DNA of 64,000 nt from Bradyrhizobium diazoefficiens. Its GTDB lineage: Bacteria > Pseudomonadota > Alphaproteobacteria > Rhizobiales > Xanthobacteraceae. Under the pieces are notes generated by a model, which was given only the letters and a program-made list of their open reading frames with translations, did not search any database and was not told the origin of the DNA. Location of the stretch: the NCBI RefSeq assembly GCF_016616235.1, contig NZ_CP067100.1, forward strand, positions 5,205,001-5,269,000, in the 5' to 3' direction. The translations under genes and the position numbers were made by a program. The stretch's first letter is position 1, and every line of letters begins with the position of its first letter. Positions 36,030 through 44,569 of this stretch are shown here, in pieces.

Positions 36030-37475
36030 CTAGTGGCGCGGCCGATACAGTTCGCGCCATGCGGGAAGCCGTTCGGCATAGGCATCGACCAACCTGGCGT
36101 CGGGTTCGAACGTCTCGACGCGCTGCGGCCGGGTGCACACGTCGGCGACCGCCTCACCGGTGACAGCAAGCCGCCCCAATCTCGCCGCACCGAACGCGGC
36201 GCCTGTCTCACCGCCGGCAAAGCGATGGACGGGGACATTCAGCACGTTGGCCAGCACCGAGAGCCAGAACCCCGACCGCGAACCGCCGCCGATGACGTCG
36301 GCTTCCGCAATCGCAATGCCGGCATCCGCGAGCACGTCGCGGCAATCGGCAAGCGCGAAGGCAACGCCCTCGAGCACCGCCTGCACGATCATCCCGCGAT
36401 CGGTGCCGTGGCTCAAACCATCGAGCAGGCCGCGCGCGGCGGGATCGTCGTGCGGCGTCCGCTCACCCGCAAGATAAGGCAGGAAGCTCACCGGCGACGG
36501 CGCCTGCGGGCGAAATCCAAGTGGCGCCAATAGCTCGGCCTCGGTGACGCCGAACAGGCGCGCGGCCCAGGCGAGACAGGAGGCAGCCGAGAGGATCGCA
36601 CCGGCCTGAATCCACATGTCGGGAACGGCGTGACAGAATGTATGCACCGCGCGGTCCGGGTTGGCCGCGATCCTGCTGGTCGGCGCCAGCAAGGCACCCG
36701 AGGTTCCCAGCGACACGAACGCGCTTCCCGGCCGGATCGCGCCGATGCCGACGGCGCCCGCTGGATTGTCGCCGGCGCCGCCCGCGATCACCGGCCGCCT
36801 GGTCATCCCCCAGCGCTGCGCGAGCTCGCCGCGCAGTGTCGTTGCGGGCGCGCATCCCTCGACCAGGCGCGGCATGTGATCGCGCGACAGGCCGGTCGCC
36901 GCCAGCGCCGCATCCGACCAGTCCCGGCGCGCAGCGTCGAGCCACAGCGATCCCGATGCGTCCGAAACATCTTCGACGGCCTCGCCTGACAGCACCAGGC
37001 GCAAATAGGCCTTTGGCATCAGAACGAGTTTTGTCGCTGCAAAGATTTCAGGCTCGTGCGCCGCGATCCAGAGCAGTTTTGGCGCGGTGAATCCCGGCAT
37101 CGCCTTGTTGCCCGTCACCGTACGCAAGGCGGGCCAGCGCTGCTCCAGGATACGGCACTCCGCGGCCGCGCGTCCGTCGTTCCAGAGGATGCAGGGCCGC
37201 AGCGGCTTTGCGCTGGCATCGAGCAGCGTGGCACCGTGCATCTGGCCGGACAGTCCGATGCCTTCGACTGCCGCCAGCGCGCCAGGATGGCTCGCCTTCA
37301 GCGCGTCCAGCGTGGCGAAGGCCGCATCGATCCACTGCGCAGGGTCCTGCTCGGAATGGCCTGATTGCGGCGAGGCGGTCGCGAGCGGCCGGCTCTCGCT
37401 TGCAATCACGCGCTGGGCGCTATCGACAAGAACGGTCTTGACTGCCGAGGTGCCGAGATCGATGCCGAGATACAT
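36030..37475 (-). CDS. xylB: Xylulokinase (FGGY family)
   Basis: A 481-residue FGGY kinase, the usual length of XylB. Co-linear segments with known xylulokinases include MYLGIDLGTSAVKTVL, GIGLSGQMHGATLLD, RPCILWNDGRA, MPGFTAPKLLW, VSDASGSLWLD, FVSLGTSGALLAP, FLPYLAGERTPH and GGGSRSGFW. It phosphorylates D-xylulose to xylulose 5-phosphate for the pentose phosphate pathway. The gene starts 13 bp behind the LysR gene and precedes a CUT2 transporter. No xylose isomerase or pentitol dehydrogenase is in the window, so the substrate could be xylulose formed by enzymes elsewhere. Confidence 0.93.
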   Translation of the reverse strand: MYLGIDLGTSAVKTVLVDSAQRVIASESRPLATASPQSGHSEQDPAQWIDAAFATLDALKASHPGALAAVEGIGLSGQMHGATLLDASAKPLRPCILWNDGRAAAECRILEQRWPALRTVTGNKAMPGFTAPKLLWIAAHEPEIFAATKLVLMPKAYLRLVLSGEAVEDVSDASGSLWLDAARRDWSDAALAATGLSRDHMPRLVEGCAPATTLRGELAQRWGMTRRPVIAGGAGDNPAGAVGIGAIRPGSAFVSLGTSGALLAPTSRIAANPDRAVHTFCHAVPDMWIQAGAILSAASCLAWAARLFGVTEAELLAPLGFRPQAPSPVSFLPYLAGERTPHDDPAARGLLDGLSHGTDRGMIVQAVLEGVAFALADCRDVLADAGIAIAEADVIGGGSRSGFWLSVLANVLNVPVHRFAGGETGAAFGAARLGRLAVTGEAVADVCTRPQRVETFEPDARLVDAYAERLPAWRELYRPRH

Positions 37476-37488
37476 GGATGCGTCCCGC

Positions 37489-38412
37489 TCATTTCGCCGC
37501 GTCGATCCAGATCCCGGGCTCCGAATGCTCGCGGATGTGGGCGACCAGGAAGTCGGAAAAGACCCTGATCTTGGCGGGCAGCCTGACGCGGTTCTGATAG
37601 GCGATGTTCATGGTGAGCAGCGGCAGCTCCCAGCCGCTCAAGACAGGCACCAGCCGGCCGGCCGCGATATCGCTCTGCACGATGTAGAGCGGCTGGATCA
37701 GGATGCCGAGCCCGGCACGCGCCGCGCCGCAGATGATCTGGCCGTCATTGCTGTCGAGTGTCGGCGCGACCCGGATCGTCTGTGTCGTGCTGCCCTGGCT
37801 CAGCCGCAACGAATAGGGATCATTGGCGAGGTTGTAGATCAGCATGTTGTGGCGGGCGAGATCGGCAGGATGCTCGGGACGGCCGTGCTTCTCCAGATAG
37901 GACGGAGCCGCCGCGAGCACGCGGTGCATCTGGCCAATGCGGCGGACGATGATGTTGGAATCCGGCTCGTGCTCCCGCGTGCGGATCGCCACATCGATGC
38001 CGGCCTCGATGAAATCAAGATAGCGATTGGCGCTGATGATCTGCACGCTCAGATCGGGATAAAGCGCGCGGAAGGCCGGCAACATCGGCGCGAGATAGAT
38101 CATCGCGAAGGACAGCGAAGACGTCACGCGCAGCATGCCCTTCGGCGACAGCGCGCGGTCGGAGACCGCGTCCTCAGCTTCGGCGAGCTCGTTGAGCAGC
38201 GTGCTGCAGCGCTGCAACAGCTCCTGGCCTGCCTCGGTCAGCCATTGCCGGCGCGTGTTGCGCTCGATCAGCCGAACCGCAAGCCGCTCCTCCAGCGCGC
38301 TGAGATGGCGGCTGGCGGCCGCATTCGACATCCGCAGGATCTCGGCGGCCTTGGACAGACTGCCGAGCTCGGCGGTTCTGGAGAAGACTTCGAGTTGGAG
38401 CAGCCGGTCCAT
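37489..38412 (-). CDS. LysR-family transcriptional regulator
   Basis: A 307-residue regulator with the N-terminal winged helix-turn-helix (residues 1-60, SLSKAAEILRMSNAAASRHLSAL) and a LysR substrate domain (LRVTSSLSFAMIYLAPML, GAARAGLGILIQP). It is transcribed away from the hydroxyquinol operon, 107 bp apart, and towards xylB, 13 bp apart. By the usual rule for LysR proteins it should control the divergent operon and itself, so it may react to an aromatic intermediate; control of the kinase operon through read-through is also possible. Confidence 0.92.
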   Translation of the reverse strand: MDRLLQLEVFSRTAELGSLSKAAEILRMSNAAASRHLSALEERLAVRLIERNTRRQWLTEAGQELLQRCSTLLNELAEAEDAVSDRALSPKGMLRVTSSLSFAMIYLAPMLPAFRALYPDLSVQIISANRYLDFIEAGIDVAIRTREHEPDSNIIVRRIGQMHRVLAAAPSYLEKHGRPEHPADLARHNMLIYNLANDPYSLRLSQGSTTQTIRVAPTLDSNDGQIICGAARAGLGILIQPLYIVQSDIAAGRLVPVLSGWELPLLTMNIAYQNRVRLPAKIRVFSDFLVAHIREHSEPGIWIDAAK

Positions 38413-38519
38413 TTTTGCATAAACAGGAAAAGAGACTTACAAAGTTTGACCTTTATTTCCGATTTGCGCAAGGCAAAATGGCGCCAACAAAAGACAATGG
38501 CAGGCGAGGAAATAAGGAA
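38413..38519. promoter_or_regulatory. Divergent promoter region between the LysR gene and the hydroxyquinol operon
   Basis: 107 AT-rich bp. The dyad AAAG-TTTGAC-CTTT (38441-38454) is a candidate LysR contact. GAGGAAA at 38506-38512 is the ribosome binding site of the Dabb gene. Confidence 0.4.
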
Positions 38520-38843
38520 ATGTCGGGCCCGATCAGGCACATCGTGATGTGGCGGCTGCGCGGGGAAACCCCAGCGGAGCGCTCCGCCGCCCGGATCAAG
38601 CTCAAGACCCTGTTCGAGGGGCTCAAGGGCCGGATCGACGGCCTGACCCATATTGAGGTCGGCCTCGACGTTAGCGATGTCGATTACGCCTGCGACGTGG
38701 TGTTGTTCTCCGAGTTCACCAGCCAGGCGGCGCTCAGCGCCTATGCCACTCACCCGGAGCACCTGCGCGTCCGCGAGGCACTGGGCGACTTGCGGATCGG
38801 GCGCTTCCAGGTCGATTATCCCATCAAAGAGACCGGCGCATGA
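38520..38843 (+). CDS. Dabb (stress-responsive alpha/beta-barrel) family protein
   Basis: A 107-residue single-domain protein of the dimeric alpha/beta-barrel family. It opens with IRHIVMWRLR, continues with LKTLFEGLKGRIDGLTHIEVGLDV, and ends with the pattern YATHPEHLRVREALG, a Dabb signature. Such proteins act as small enzymes or binding proteins of aromatic metabolism and stress. I chose ATG 38520 with GAGGAAA eight bases upstream. It is the first gene of an eleven-gene operon; its stop overlaps the next start as ATGA. Its role in the pathway is unknown. Confidence 0.88.
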   Translation: MSGPIRHIVMWRLRGETPAERSAARIKLKTLFEGLKGRIDGLTHIEVGLDVSDVDYACDVVLFSEFTSQAALSAYATHPEHLRVREALGDLRIGRFQVDYPIKETGA

Positions 38844-39919
38844 TCGGTTCGTTCACCTTTGAAAACCTGCCCTGCCGCGTCGTGTTCGGCAGCGGAACGC
38901 TGGCTAGCGCCAAGGCCGAGGTCGAGCGGCTCGGCGGCAAGCGCGCGCTGGTGTTGACGACGCCGCAGCAGGAGGCACAGGGCAAGAGCCTTGGTGCCGC
39001 GCTTGGTCCGGTCTATGCAGACATTTTTCCGGGCGCCACGATGCACACGCCGGTCGAGGTCACCGAACGCGCGCTCGCGGCGATGAAGGCGTGCCAAGCC
39101 GACTGCGTTGTCTCGCTCGGCGGCGGCTCCACCACCGGCCTCGGCAAGGCGCTGGCCTTGCGCACCGGCGTCAACCAGCTCTGCATTCCCACCACCTATG
39201 CCGGCTCGGAGATGACCCCGATCGTCGGCCAGACCGAGAACGGCCTGAAGACGACGGTGCGCGACACAGCGGTGCTGCCCGAGACCGTGATCTACGATGT
39301 CGACCTCACCATCAGATTGCCGGTAGGCCTCGCCGCGACATCGGGCATCAACGCGATCGCCCATGCGGCGGAAGCGCTTTACGCCCGCGACACCAATCCG
39401 GTGACATCGCTGATGGCGGAGGAAGGCATCCGCGCCCTCGCACGCGCCCTGCCCGCCATTGCCGCCAGCAGCGACGACCGCGAGGCCCGCACCGAAGCGC
39501 TCTATGGCGCCTGGCTGTGCGGCGTCTGCCTCGGCACCGTCGGCATGGCGCTGCATCACAAGCTCTGCCACACGCTCGGCGGCACCTTCGACCTGCCGCA
39601 TGCGGAGACCCACACCATCGTGCTGCCGCACGCACTGGCCTACAATGCGCCGGCCGTGCCGGATGCGATGGCGCGCATCGCGCGCGCGATCGGCGCGGCC
39701 GATGCATCGCAAGGACTTTTCGACCTTGCAAAGGGACTGGGCGCGAAGCTGGCGCTGCGCGATGTCGGCATGCCCGAGAGCGGCATCGACAAGGCCGCGG
39801 ATCTCGCCGTCACCAACGCCTACTGGAACCCGCGCCCGCTGGACCGCAATGCCATCCGCGACCTGATCGCACGCGCCTGGGCCGGCGAGCCGCCCGGCAC
39901 CGTCACAGCGGCGGCGTGA
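38840..39919 (+). CDS. Maleylacetate reductase (iron-containing alcohol dehydrogenase family)
   Basis: A 359-residue enzyme that reduces maleylacetate to 3-oxoadipate with NAD(P)H, the step after hydroxyquinol ring cleavage. The pattern separates it from ordinary iron alcohol dehydrogenases: VSLGGGSTTGLGKALAL for the nucleotide, then PTTYAGSEMTPIVGQTE, and the metal-site histidines in INAIAHAAEALYA and HHKLCHTLGGTFDLPHAETH. It starts inside the stop of the Dabb gene (ATGA). The matching hydroxyquinol dioxygenase is three genes further on in the operon. Confidence 0.94.
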   Translation: MIGSFTFENLPCRVVFGSGTLASAKAEVERLGGKRALVLTTPQQEAQGKSLGAALGPVYADIFPGATMHTPVEVTERALAAMKACQADCVVSLGGGSTTGLGKALALRTGVNQLCIPTTYAGSEMTPIVGQTENGLKTTVRDTAVLPETVIYDVDLTIRLPVGLAATSGINAIAHAAEALYARDTNPVTSLMAEEGIRALARALPAIAASSDDREARTEALYGAWLCGVCLGTVGMALHHKLCHTLGGTFDLPHAETHTIVLPHALAYNAPAVPDAMARIARAIGAADASQGLFDLAKGLGAKLALRDVGMPESGIDKAADLAVTNAYWNPRPLDRNAIRDLIARAWAGEPPGTVTAAA

Positions 39920-39923
39920 CACG

Positions 39924-41297
39924 ATGCGGCGCACGCTGATCAGATCGGCCACCGTCATCAGCATGGATGACGCGATCGGCGACTTCGAGGCTGGCGACGT
40001 GCTGGTCGAGGGCGACCGCATCGCCGAGGTGCGGCCGTCGATCGAGCTCGGCAGCGGCGCGTCCGACACCGAGATCGTCGATGGCAAAGACCGCATCGTC
40101 ATTCCCGGCCTGATCAACGCCCACATGCACACTTGGCAGACGGGCTTGCGCGGCTATGCCGCGAACTGGACGCTGCTGGAATATTTCCGCCGCATGCATG
40201 CGGGCCTCGCGACCGTGTTCCGGCCCGAGGACATTCACATCGCGACCCTCGTCGGCGCGCTGAACCAGATCAATTACGGCACGACCACCCTGGTGGACTG
40301 GTGCCACAACAACCCGACGCCTGATCACACCGACGCCGCGGTCCGCGGCCTGATCGAGAGCGGCATCCGCGCCGCCTTCTTCCATGGCTCGCCCAAGCCA
40401 GAGCCGAAACCGGGCGAGCCGCATTTCTCGGAAGTGCCGCATCCACGCCGCGAGGTCGAACGGCTGCTGGCGGGACCCCTCGCCGACCGCGACGGCCTCG
40501 TCACACTTGGGCTTGCGATTCTGGGGCCACACTATTCGACGCTCGACGTCGCTATGCACGATTTCCGCCTGGCCCGTGAGCTCAACCTGATCGCCTCGAT
40601 GCATCAGGGCGGAGGTCCGGCCAAGACGCCCGGCGGCTGGGAGAAGCTGATCGAGGCCGGCCTGGTCGGCGCCGGCATCAACATCGTCCATGGCAACGAC
40701 CTGCCCGACGATCTCCTGGACCGGATGGTCGATCTCGGCGTGTCGTTCTCGGTGACGCCGGAGAACGAGATGATCCAGGGCCACGGTTTCCCGATCACTG
40801 GACGGCTGCTCAAGCGCGGCGTGCGGCCGACCATTGGTATCGACCTTGAATCCGTGCTGGCCGGCGATCTTCTCTCCGTCGCGCGCGTCGCGCTGTCGAT
40901 GCAGCGGGCGCTCGACAATGCGGAGCAGCGCAAGACCAATGGCACCATTCCCGCGACGACCACGATCCCCGTGCGCGAGGCGCTGCGCTGGATCACCACG
41001 GAGGGCGCGCGCATGCTCGGCCGCGGACATCAGATCGGCTCGCTGACGCCGGGCAAGCTTGCCGACCTTGTCATCATCAACGCCAGCGATCTCAACCTCT
41101 TTCCGGTGCACGATCCCGTCGCCACCGTGGTGATGCAGACGAGCCTTGCCAATATCGAGGCGGTGATGATCGGCGGCACCTGGAAGAAGCGGAACGGCAG
41201 GCTGCTGGTCGAGGGGCTGGACGCGAAGAAGGAGCTGCTGGCCCAATCCGGCCGGCGGCTGGTGCAGGACATCGAGCGACAGGGACGCGCCGCCTGA
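39924..41297 (+). CDS. Amidohydrolase, ATZ/TRZ (cytosine deaminase-like) family
   Basis: A 457-residue metal-dependent hydrolase. The N-terminal small beta-domain precedes the HxH motif in INAHMHTWQTG (about residue 70), then come the His of SMHQGG, the His of INIVHGNDLP and the Asp of IGIDLES, the usual set of one metal site. Family members deaminate or dechlorinate nitrogen heterocycles such as guanine, cytosine or triazines, or open small lactams. In a hydroxyquinol operon it is unexpected and suggests a nitrogen-bearing or cyclic-amide precursor. It follows the reductase gene by 4 bp. No exact substrate can be named. Confidence 0.9.
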   Translation: MRRTLIRSATVISMDDAIGDFEAGDVLVEGDRIAEVRPSIELGSGASDTEIVDGKDRIVIPGLINAHMHTWQTGLRGYAANWTLLEYFRRMHAGLATVFRPEDIHIATLVGALNQINYGTTTLVDWCHNNPTPDHTDAAVRGLIESGIRAAFFHGSPKPEPKPGEPHFSEVPHPRREVERLLAGPLADRDGLVTLGLAILGPHYSTLDVAMHDFRLARELNLIASMHQGGGPAKTPGGWEKLIEAGLVGAGINIVHGNDLPDDLLDRMVDLGVSFSVTPENEMIQGHGFPITGRLLKRGVRPTIGIDLESVLAGDLLSVARVALSMQRALDNAEQRKTNGTIPATTTIPVREALRWITTEGARMLGRGHQIGSLTPGKLADLVIINASDLNLFPVHDPVATVVMQTSLANIEAVMIGGTWKKRNGRLLVEGLDAKKELLAQSGRRLVQDIERQGRAA

Positions 41298-41317
41298 CGC
41301 GGCCAAGGACAACAACA

Positions 41318-42220
41318 ATGACGGACAGCGCAAAGAACGTTGCTTTCATCGGAATCGGCAAGATGGGCCTGCCGATGTCAATGCTCGTCGCCAAGGCCGG
41401 ATACGCCGTCACCGCGTTCGACCAGAACTCGGCGCGGACCGACGAGGCGCGCGCGCAAGGCATCGCGATTGCCGCTTCGCCGGCCGAGGCGGCGAACGGC
41501 AAGGCCGTTGTCATCACCTCCCTACCCGATGATGTCGCTCTGCGAGGCGCGCTGCTCGGCCCGACCGGCCTCATCGCCGCGATGGCTGTCGGATCTGTGC
41601 TGATCGAAACCAGCACCGTCAGCGTTGAGGCTTCCACCGAGGTTGCGGCCGCCGCACAGGCGCGCGGCATCGCCTATCTGCGTTCGCCGGTCTCCGGCAA
41701 TGCCAGCATCGTCCACACCGGCGCGCTGACCTGCTTCGTCTCGGGGCCGAAGGACGCCTTCGAGACCGCAAAACCGCTGTTCGCTGCCTTCACCCGCGCC
41801 CAGACCTATCTCGGTCCGGCGGAGGAAGCACGCTACGCAAAGCTTTCGGTCAATCTGATGATCGCGGTGTCGGCCGCGATGATGGCGGAGAGCCTGGCGC
41901 TGGCGCGCAAGGGCGGCATCGCCTGGCAGGACATTTTGAAGGTGCTCGACGACAGCGCGGTGGCGTCCCCGATGGTGAAGTACAAGACTGCACCGCTGCG
42001 GACCCGCGACTTCGAGTCGACCTTCTCCTGCAAACAGATGGCCAAGGATCTTGATCTCATCCTCGGTGCCGGCCACGCCGTCGGCGTCCCGCTTCAGCTC
42101 GCCGCGCAAGTGCGCGAGACCTACGGCTCGCTGGTCGCACAGGGCGACGGCGAGGCCGACTTCATCGCGACCGTCAAGCACCTGGAACGTCTGTCCGGAC
42201 TTGGCGAACCCAAACTCTGA
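41318..42220 (+). CDS. NAD(P)-dependent beta-hydroxyacid dehydrogenase (HIBADH family)
   Basis: A 300-residue dehydrogenase. FIGIGKMGLPMS (residues 6-17) is the Rossmann loop, the substrate loop SPVSGNASIVHTGALTC is in its normal place, and KLSVNLMIA carries the catalytic lysine. Relatives act on 3-hydroxyisobutyrate, tartronate semialdehyde or related 3-hydroxy acids. AAGGA lies upstream of ATG 41318. In this operon it may handle a side product of the pathway, for example a C3 or C4 hydroxy acid. Confidence 0.92.
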   Translation: MTDSAKNVAFIGIGKMGLPMSMLVAKAGYAVTAFDQNSARTDEARAQGIAIAASPAEAANGKAVVITSLPDDVALRGALLGPTGLIAAMAVGSVLIETSTVSVEASTEVAAAAQARGIAYLRSPVSGNASIVHTGALTCFVSGPKDAFETAKPLFAAFTRAQTYLGPAEEARYAKLSVNLMIAVSAAMMAESLALARKGGIAWQDILKVLDDSAVASPMVKYKTAPLRTRDFESTFSCKQMAKDLDLILGAGHAVGVPLQLAAQVRETYGSLVAQGDGEADFIATVKHLERLSGLGEPKL

Positions 42221-42234
42221 TCGCGGAGATACAG

Positions 42235-43119
42235 ATGCGTAACTTCAACGAGAACACGATCACCGACGCAGTGCTGGAGCGGATCGCGGGCGCAACCGAT
42301 CCTCGGATCAAGCAGATCAGCGAGGCACTGGTGCGTCACCTGCACGCCTTCGTCCGCGAGGTGCGGCCGACCCAGAAGGAATGGGAGTACGGCATCGATT
42401 TCCTGACCCGCACCGGCCACATGTGCGACGACAAACGCCAGGAGTTTATCCTGCTGTCGGACACGCTCGGCGTCTCCATGCTGGTCGACGCGATCAACCA
42501 TCCAGTGCCGGAGGGCGCGACTGAGACCACCGTGCTCGGCCCGTTCTTCGTCCAAGCCGCACCGGAGAAGGACAGCGGCGCCGATATCTCCGGCCCGATG
42601 GAAGGCGATCCGATGCTGGTCACCGGCTCGGTCTCGACCGTCGACGGCAAGCCGCTCGTCGGCGCGATTGTCGACGTCTGGCACTCCGACGGCAACGGCT
42701 ATTACGACGTGCAGCAGCTCGACGACATCGGCGATCTCGCGATGCGCGCGCGCTTCCACACCGGTGCCGACGGCCGCTTCCATTTCTGGTCGATCAAGCC
42801 GGCCGCCTATCCGATTCCGCATGACGGTCCGGTCGGCGAGATGCTTGAGGCGCAGGGCCGCCATCCCTGGCGCCCGGCGCATGTGCATTTCATGATCTCG
42901 GCGCCCGGCTTCGAGCAGCTGGTGACGCACGTGTTCGTCGCAGGGGACCGGTATCTCGACAGCGACGTGGTGTTCGGCGTCAAGGACAGCCTGATCCGCG
43001 AATTTGTGCGCTGCCCGCCCGGCCGTGCGCCGGATGGTCGCATGGTCGACAGCGAGTATTTTCACCTGAACTACGATTTCGGCCTGAAGCAGCTCGCGAG
43101 TAGCGCAAGAGCCGCCTAA
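42235..43119 (+). CDS. Hydroxyquinol 1,2-dioxygenase (intradiol ring-cleaving dioxygenase)
   Basis: A 294-residue non-heme Fe(III) enzyme that opens hydroxyquinol (1,2,4-trihydroxybenzene) to maleylacetate. The N-terminal helical dimerisation part spans roughly residues 1-105. The catalytic part shows GAIVDVWHSDGNGYYD with a Tyr ligand at 156 or 157, AAYPIP with Tyr192, and HPWRPAHVHFM with His216 and His218. These are the four iron ligands of the family. Maleylacetate reductase in the same operon supports hydroxyquinol instead of catechol as substrate. GGAG precedes ATG 42235. Confidence 0.93.
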   Translation: MRNFNENTITDAVLERIAGATDPRIKQISEALVRHLHAFVREVRPTQKEWEYGIDFLTRTGHMCDDKRQEFILLSDTLGVSMLVDAINHPVPEGATETTVLGPFFVQAAPEKDSGADISGPMEGDPMLVTGSVSTVDGKPLVGAIVDVWHSDGNGYYDVQQLDDIGDLAMRARFHTGADGRFHFWSIKPAAYPIPHDGPVGEMLEAQGRHPWRPAHVHFMISAPGFEQLVTHVFVAGDRYLDSDVVFGVKDSLIREFVRCPPGRAPDGRMVDSEYFHLNYDFGLKQLASSARAA

Positions 43120-43174
43120 GCTTGAGCAGCGGGCCGACAAGAGTCCGCTAACAGGGAGCAGACGGGAGCTAGGG

Positions 43175-44569
43175 ATGGGACCGCGAGTGAGCACCAGCAT
43201 ATTGGCCGATCGCCTCACCGGCATGATCGGCCCGCGCGCGAGCGTCGCGCGCGGCGTGCTCGATCAGCATGGGCAGAGCGAGTCGCACTATCGCAACCTG
43301 CCGCCCGACATCGTGGTCTTCCCAGAAACCACGCAGGAGGTCGCGGAGATCGTCAAGCTCTGCGCGGGCGCGAACATGCCGATCGTCCCGTTCGGCGCCG
43401 GAACCTCGCTCGAAGGCAACGCGGCCGCGGTCGCGGGCGGCGTCTGCTTCGACTTCGCGCGCATGAACAAGGTGCTGTCCGTGCACGACAGCGACATGGA
43501 TGTCGTGGTGCAGCCGGGCATCACCCGCAAGCAGCTCAATGCGGAGCTGCGCAATACCGGCCTGTTCTTTCCGATCGATCCCGGCGCCGACGCCTCGATC
43601 GGCGGCATGACCTCGACGCGCGCCTCCGGCACCATGGCGGTGCGCTACGGCACCATGAAGGACAATGTGATGGCGCTGGAGGTGGTGCTTGCCGACGGCC
43701 GCGTCATCCGCACCGCGAGGCGCGCCCGCAAATCGGCCGCCGGTTATGATTTGACGCGGATGTTCGTCGGTGCGGAAGGAACGCTCGGCATCATCACCGA
43801 GATCACCCTGAAGCTGCATCCGGTGCCACAAGCCATCTCAGCGGCGGTCTGCAGCTTCGACACCCTGCATGATGCCGTCGACACCGCGATCTCCGTGATC
43901 CAGTCCGCGATTCCCGTGGCCCGCATCGAGCTGCTCGATGACGTCATGATGCGCGGCATCAACGCCTACGCCAAGCTCGGCTACCGCGAGGCGCCCACTT
44001 TGTTCTTCGAATTCCATGGCTCCGAGACCTCCGTCGCCGAGCAGGCCGAGGCCGCCGAGGCGATCGCCGCCGACCATGGCGGCCACGGCTTTGCCTGGGC
44101 CAAGGCGCCGGAAGACCGCAGCCGGCTCTGGCACGCACGCGACAACACGCTCTATGCCGGCCTCGGCCTCCGCCCCGGCGCGCGTGCGGTCATCACCGAC
44201 GTCTGCGTGCCGATCTCGCGGCTGGCCGAATGCCTCACCGAGACGCGGCGCGATGCGGACGCGCACGGCTTTACCGCGCCGATCGTCGGCCATGTCGGCG
44301 ACGGCAATTTTCACATGCTGATCCTGATCGATCCTTCGAAGCCAGAGGAGGCCGAAAGCGCCAAGGCGCTGCAAGCCCGCATGGTCGCCCGTGCCATCGC
44401 CATGGACGGCACCTGCACCGGCGAGCACGGCATCGGTCTCGGCAAGATCGACTATCTCGCGGATGAACTCGGCGAGGCCGTCGATGTGATGCGACAGGTC
44501 AAGACCGCGCTCGATCCTGATGGGCTGATGAACCCCGGAAAGATCTTTGCAAAGGGAGCCAAGGCATGA
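43175..44569 (+). CDS. FAD-binding oxidase, GlcD/D-lactate dehydrogenase type
   Basis: A 464-residue flavoprotein of the FAD-linked oxidase family. The PCMH-type FAD domain shows PFGAGTSLEGNAAAVAGGV and DPGADASIGGMTSTRASGT; the C-terminal domain has GHVGDGNFH, GEHGIGLGK and MNPGKIF, all diagnostic of D-2-hydroxyacid dehydrogenases such as GlcD or Dld. It would oxidise a D-2-hydroxy acid to the keto acid. GGGAG stands before ATG 43175, and its stop overlaps the ATPase start (ATGA). It acts alone here: there is no GlcE or GlcF partner gene. Confidence 0.92.
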   Translation: MGPRVSTSILADRLTGMIGPRASVARGVLDQHGQSESHYRNLPPDIVVFPETTQEVAEIVKLCAGANMPIVPFGAGTSLEGNAAAVAGGVCFDFARMNKVLSVHDSDMDVVVQPGITRKQLNAELRNTGLFFPIDPGADASIGGMTSTRASGTMAVRYGTMKDNVMALEVVLADGRVIRTARRARKSAAGYDLTRMFVGAEGTLGIITEITLKLHPVPQAISAAVCSFDTLHDAVDTAISVIQSAIPVARIELLDDVMMRGINAYAKLGYREAPTLFFEFHGSETSVAEQAEAAEAIAADHGGHGFAWAKAPEDRSRLWHARDNTLYAGLGLRPGARAVITDVCVPISRLAECLTETRRDADAHGFTAPIVGHVGDGNFHMLILIDPSKPEEAESAKALQARMVARAIAMDGTCTGEHGIGLGKIDYLADELGEAVDVMRQVKTALDPDGLMNPGKIFAKGAKA

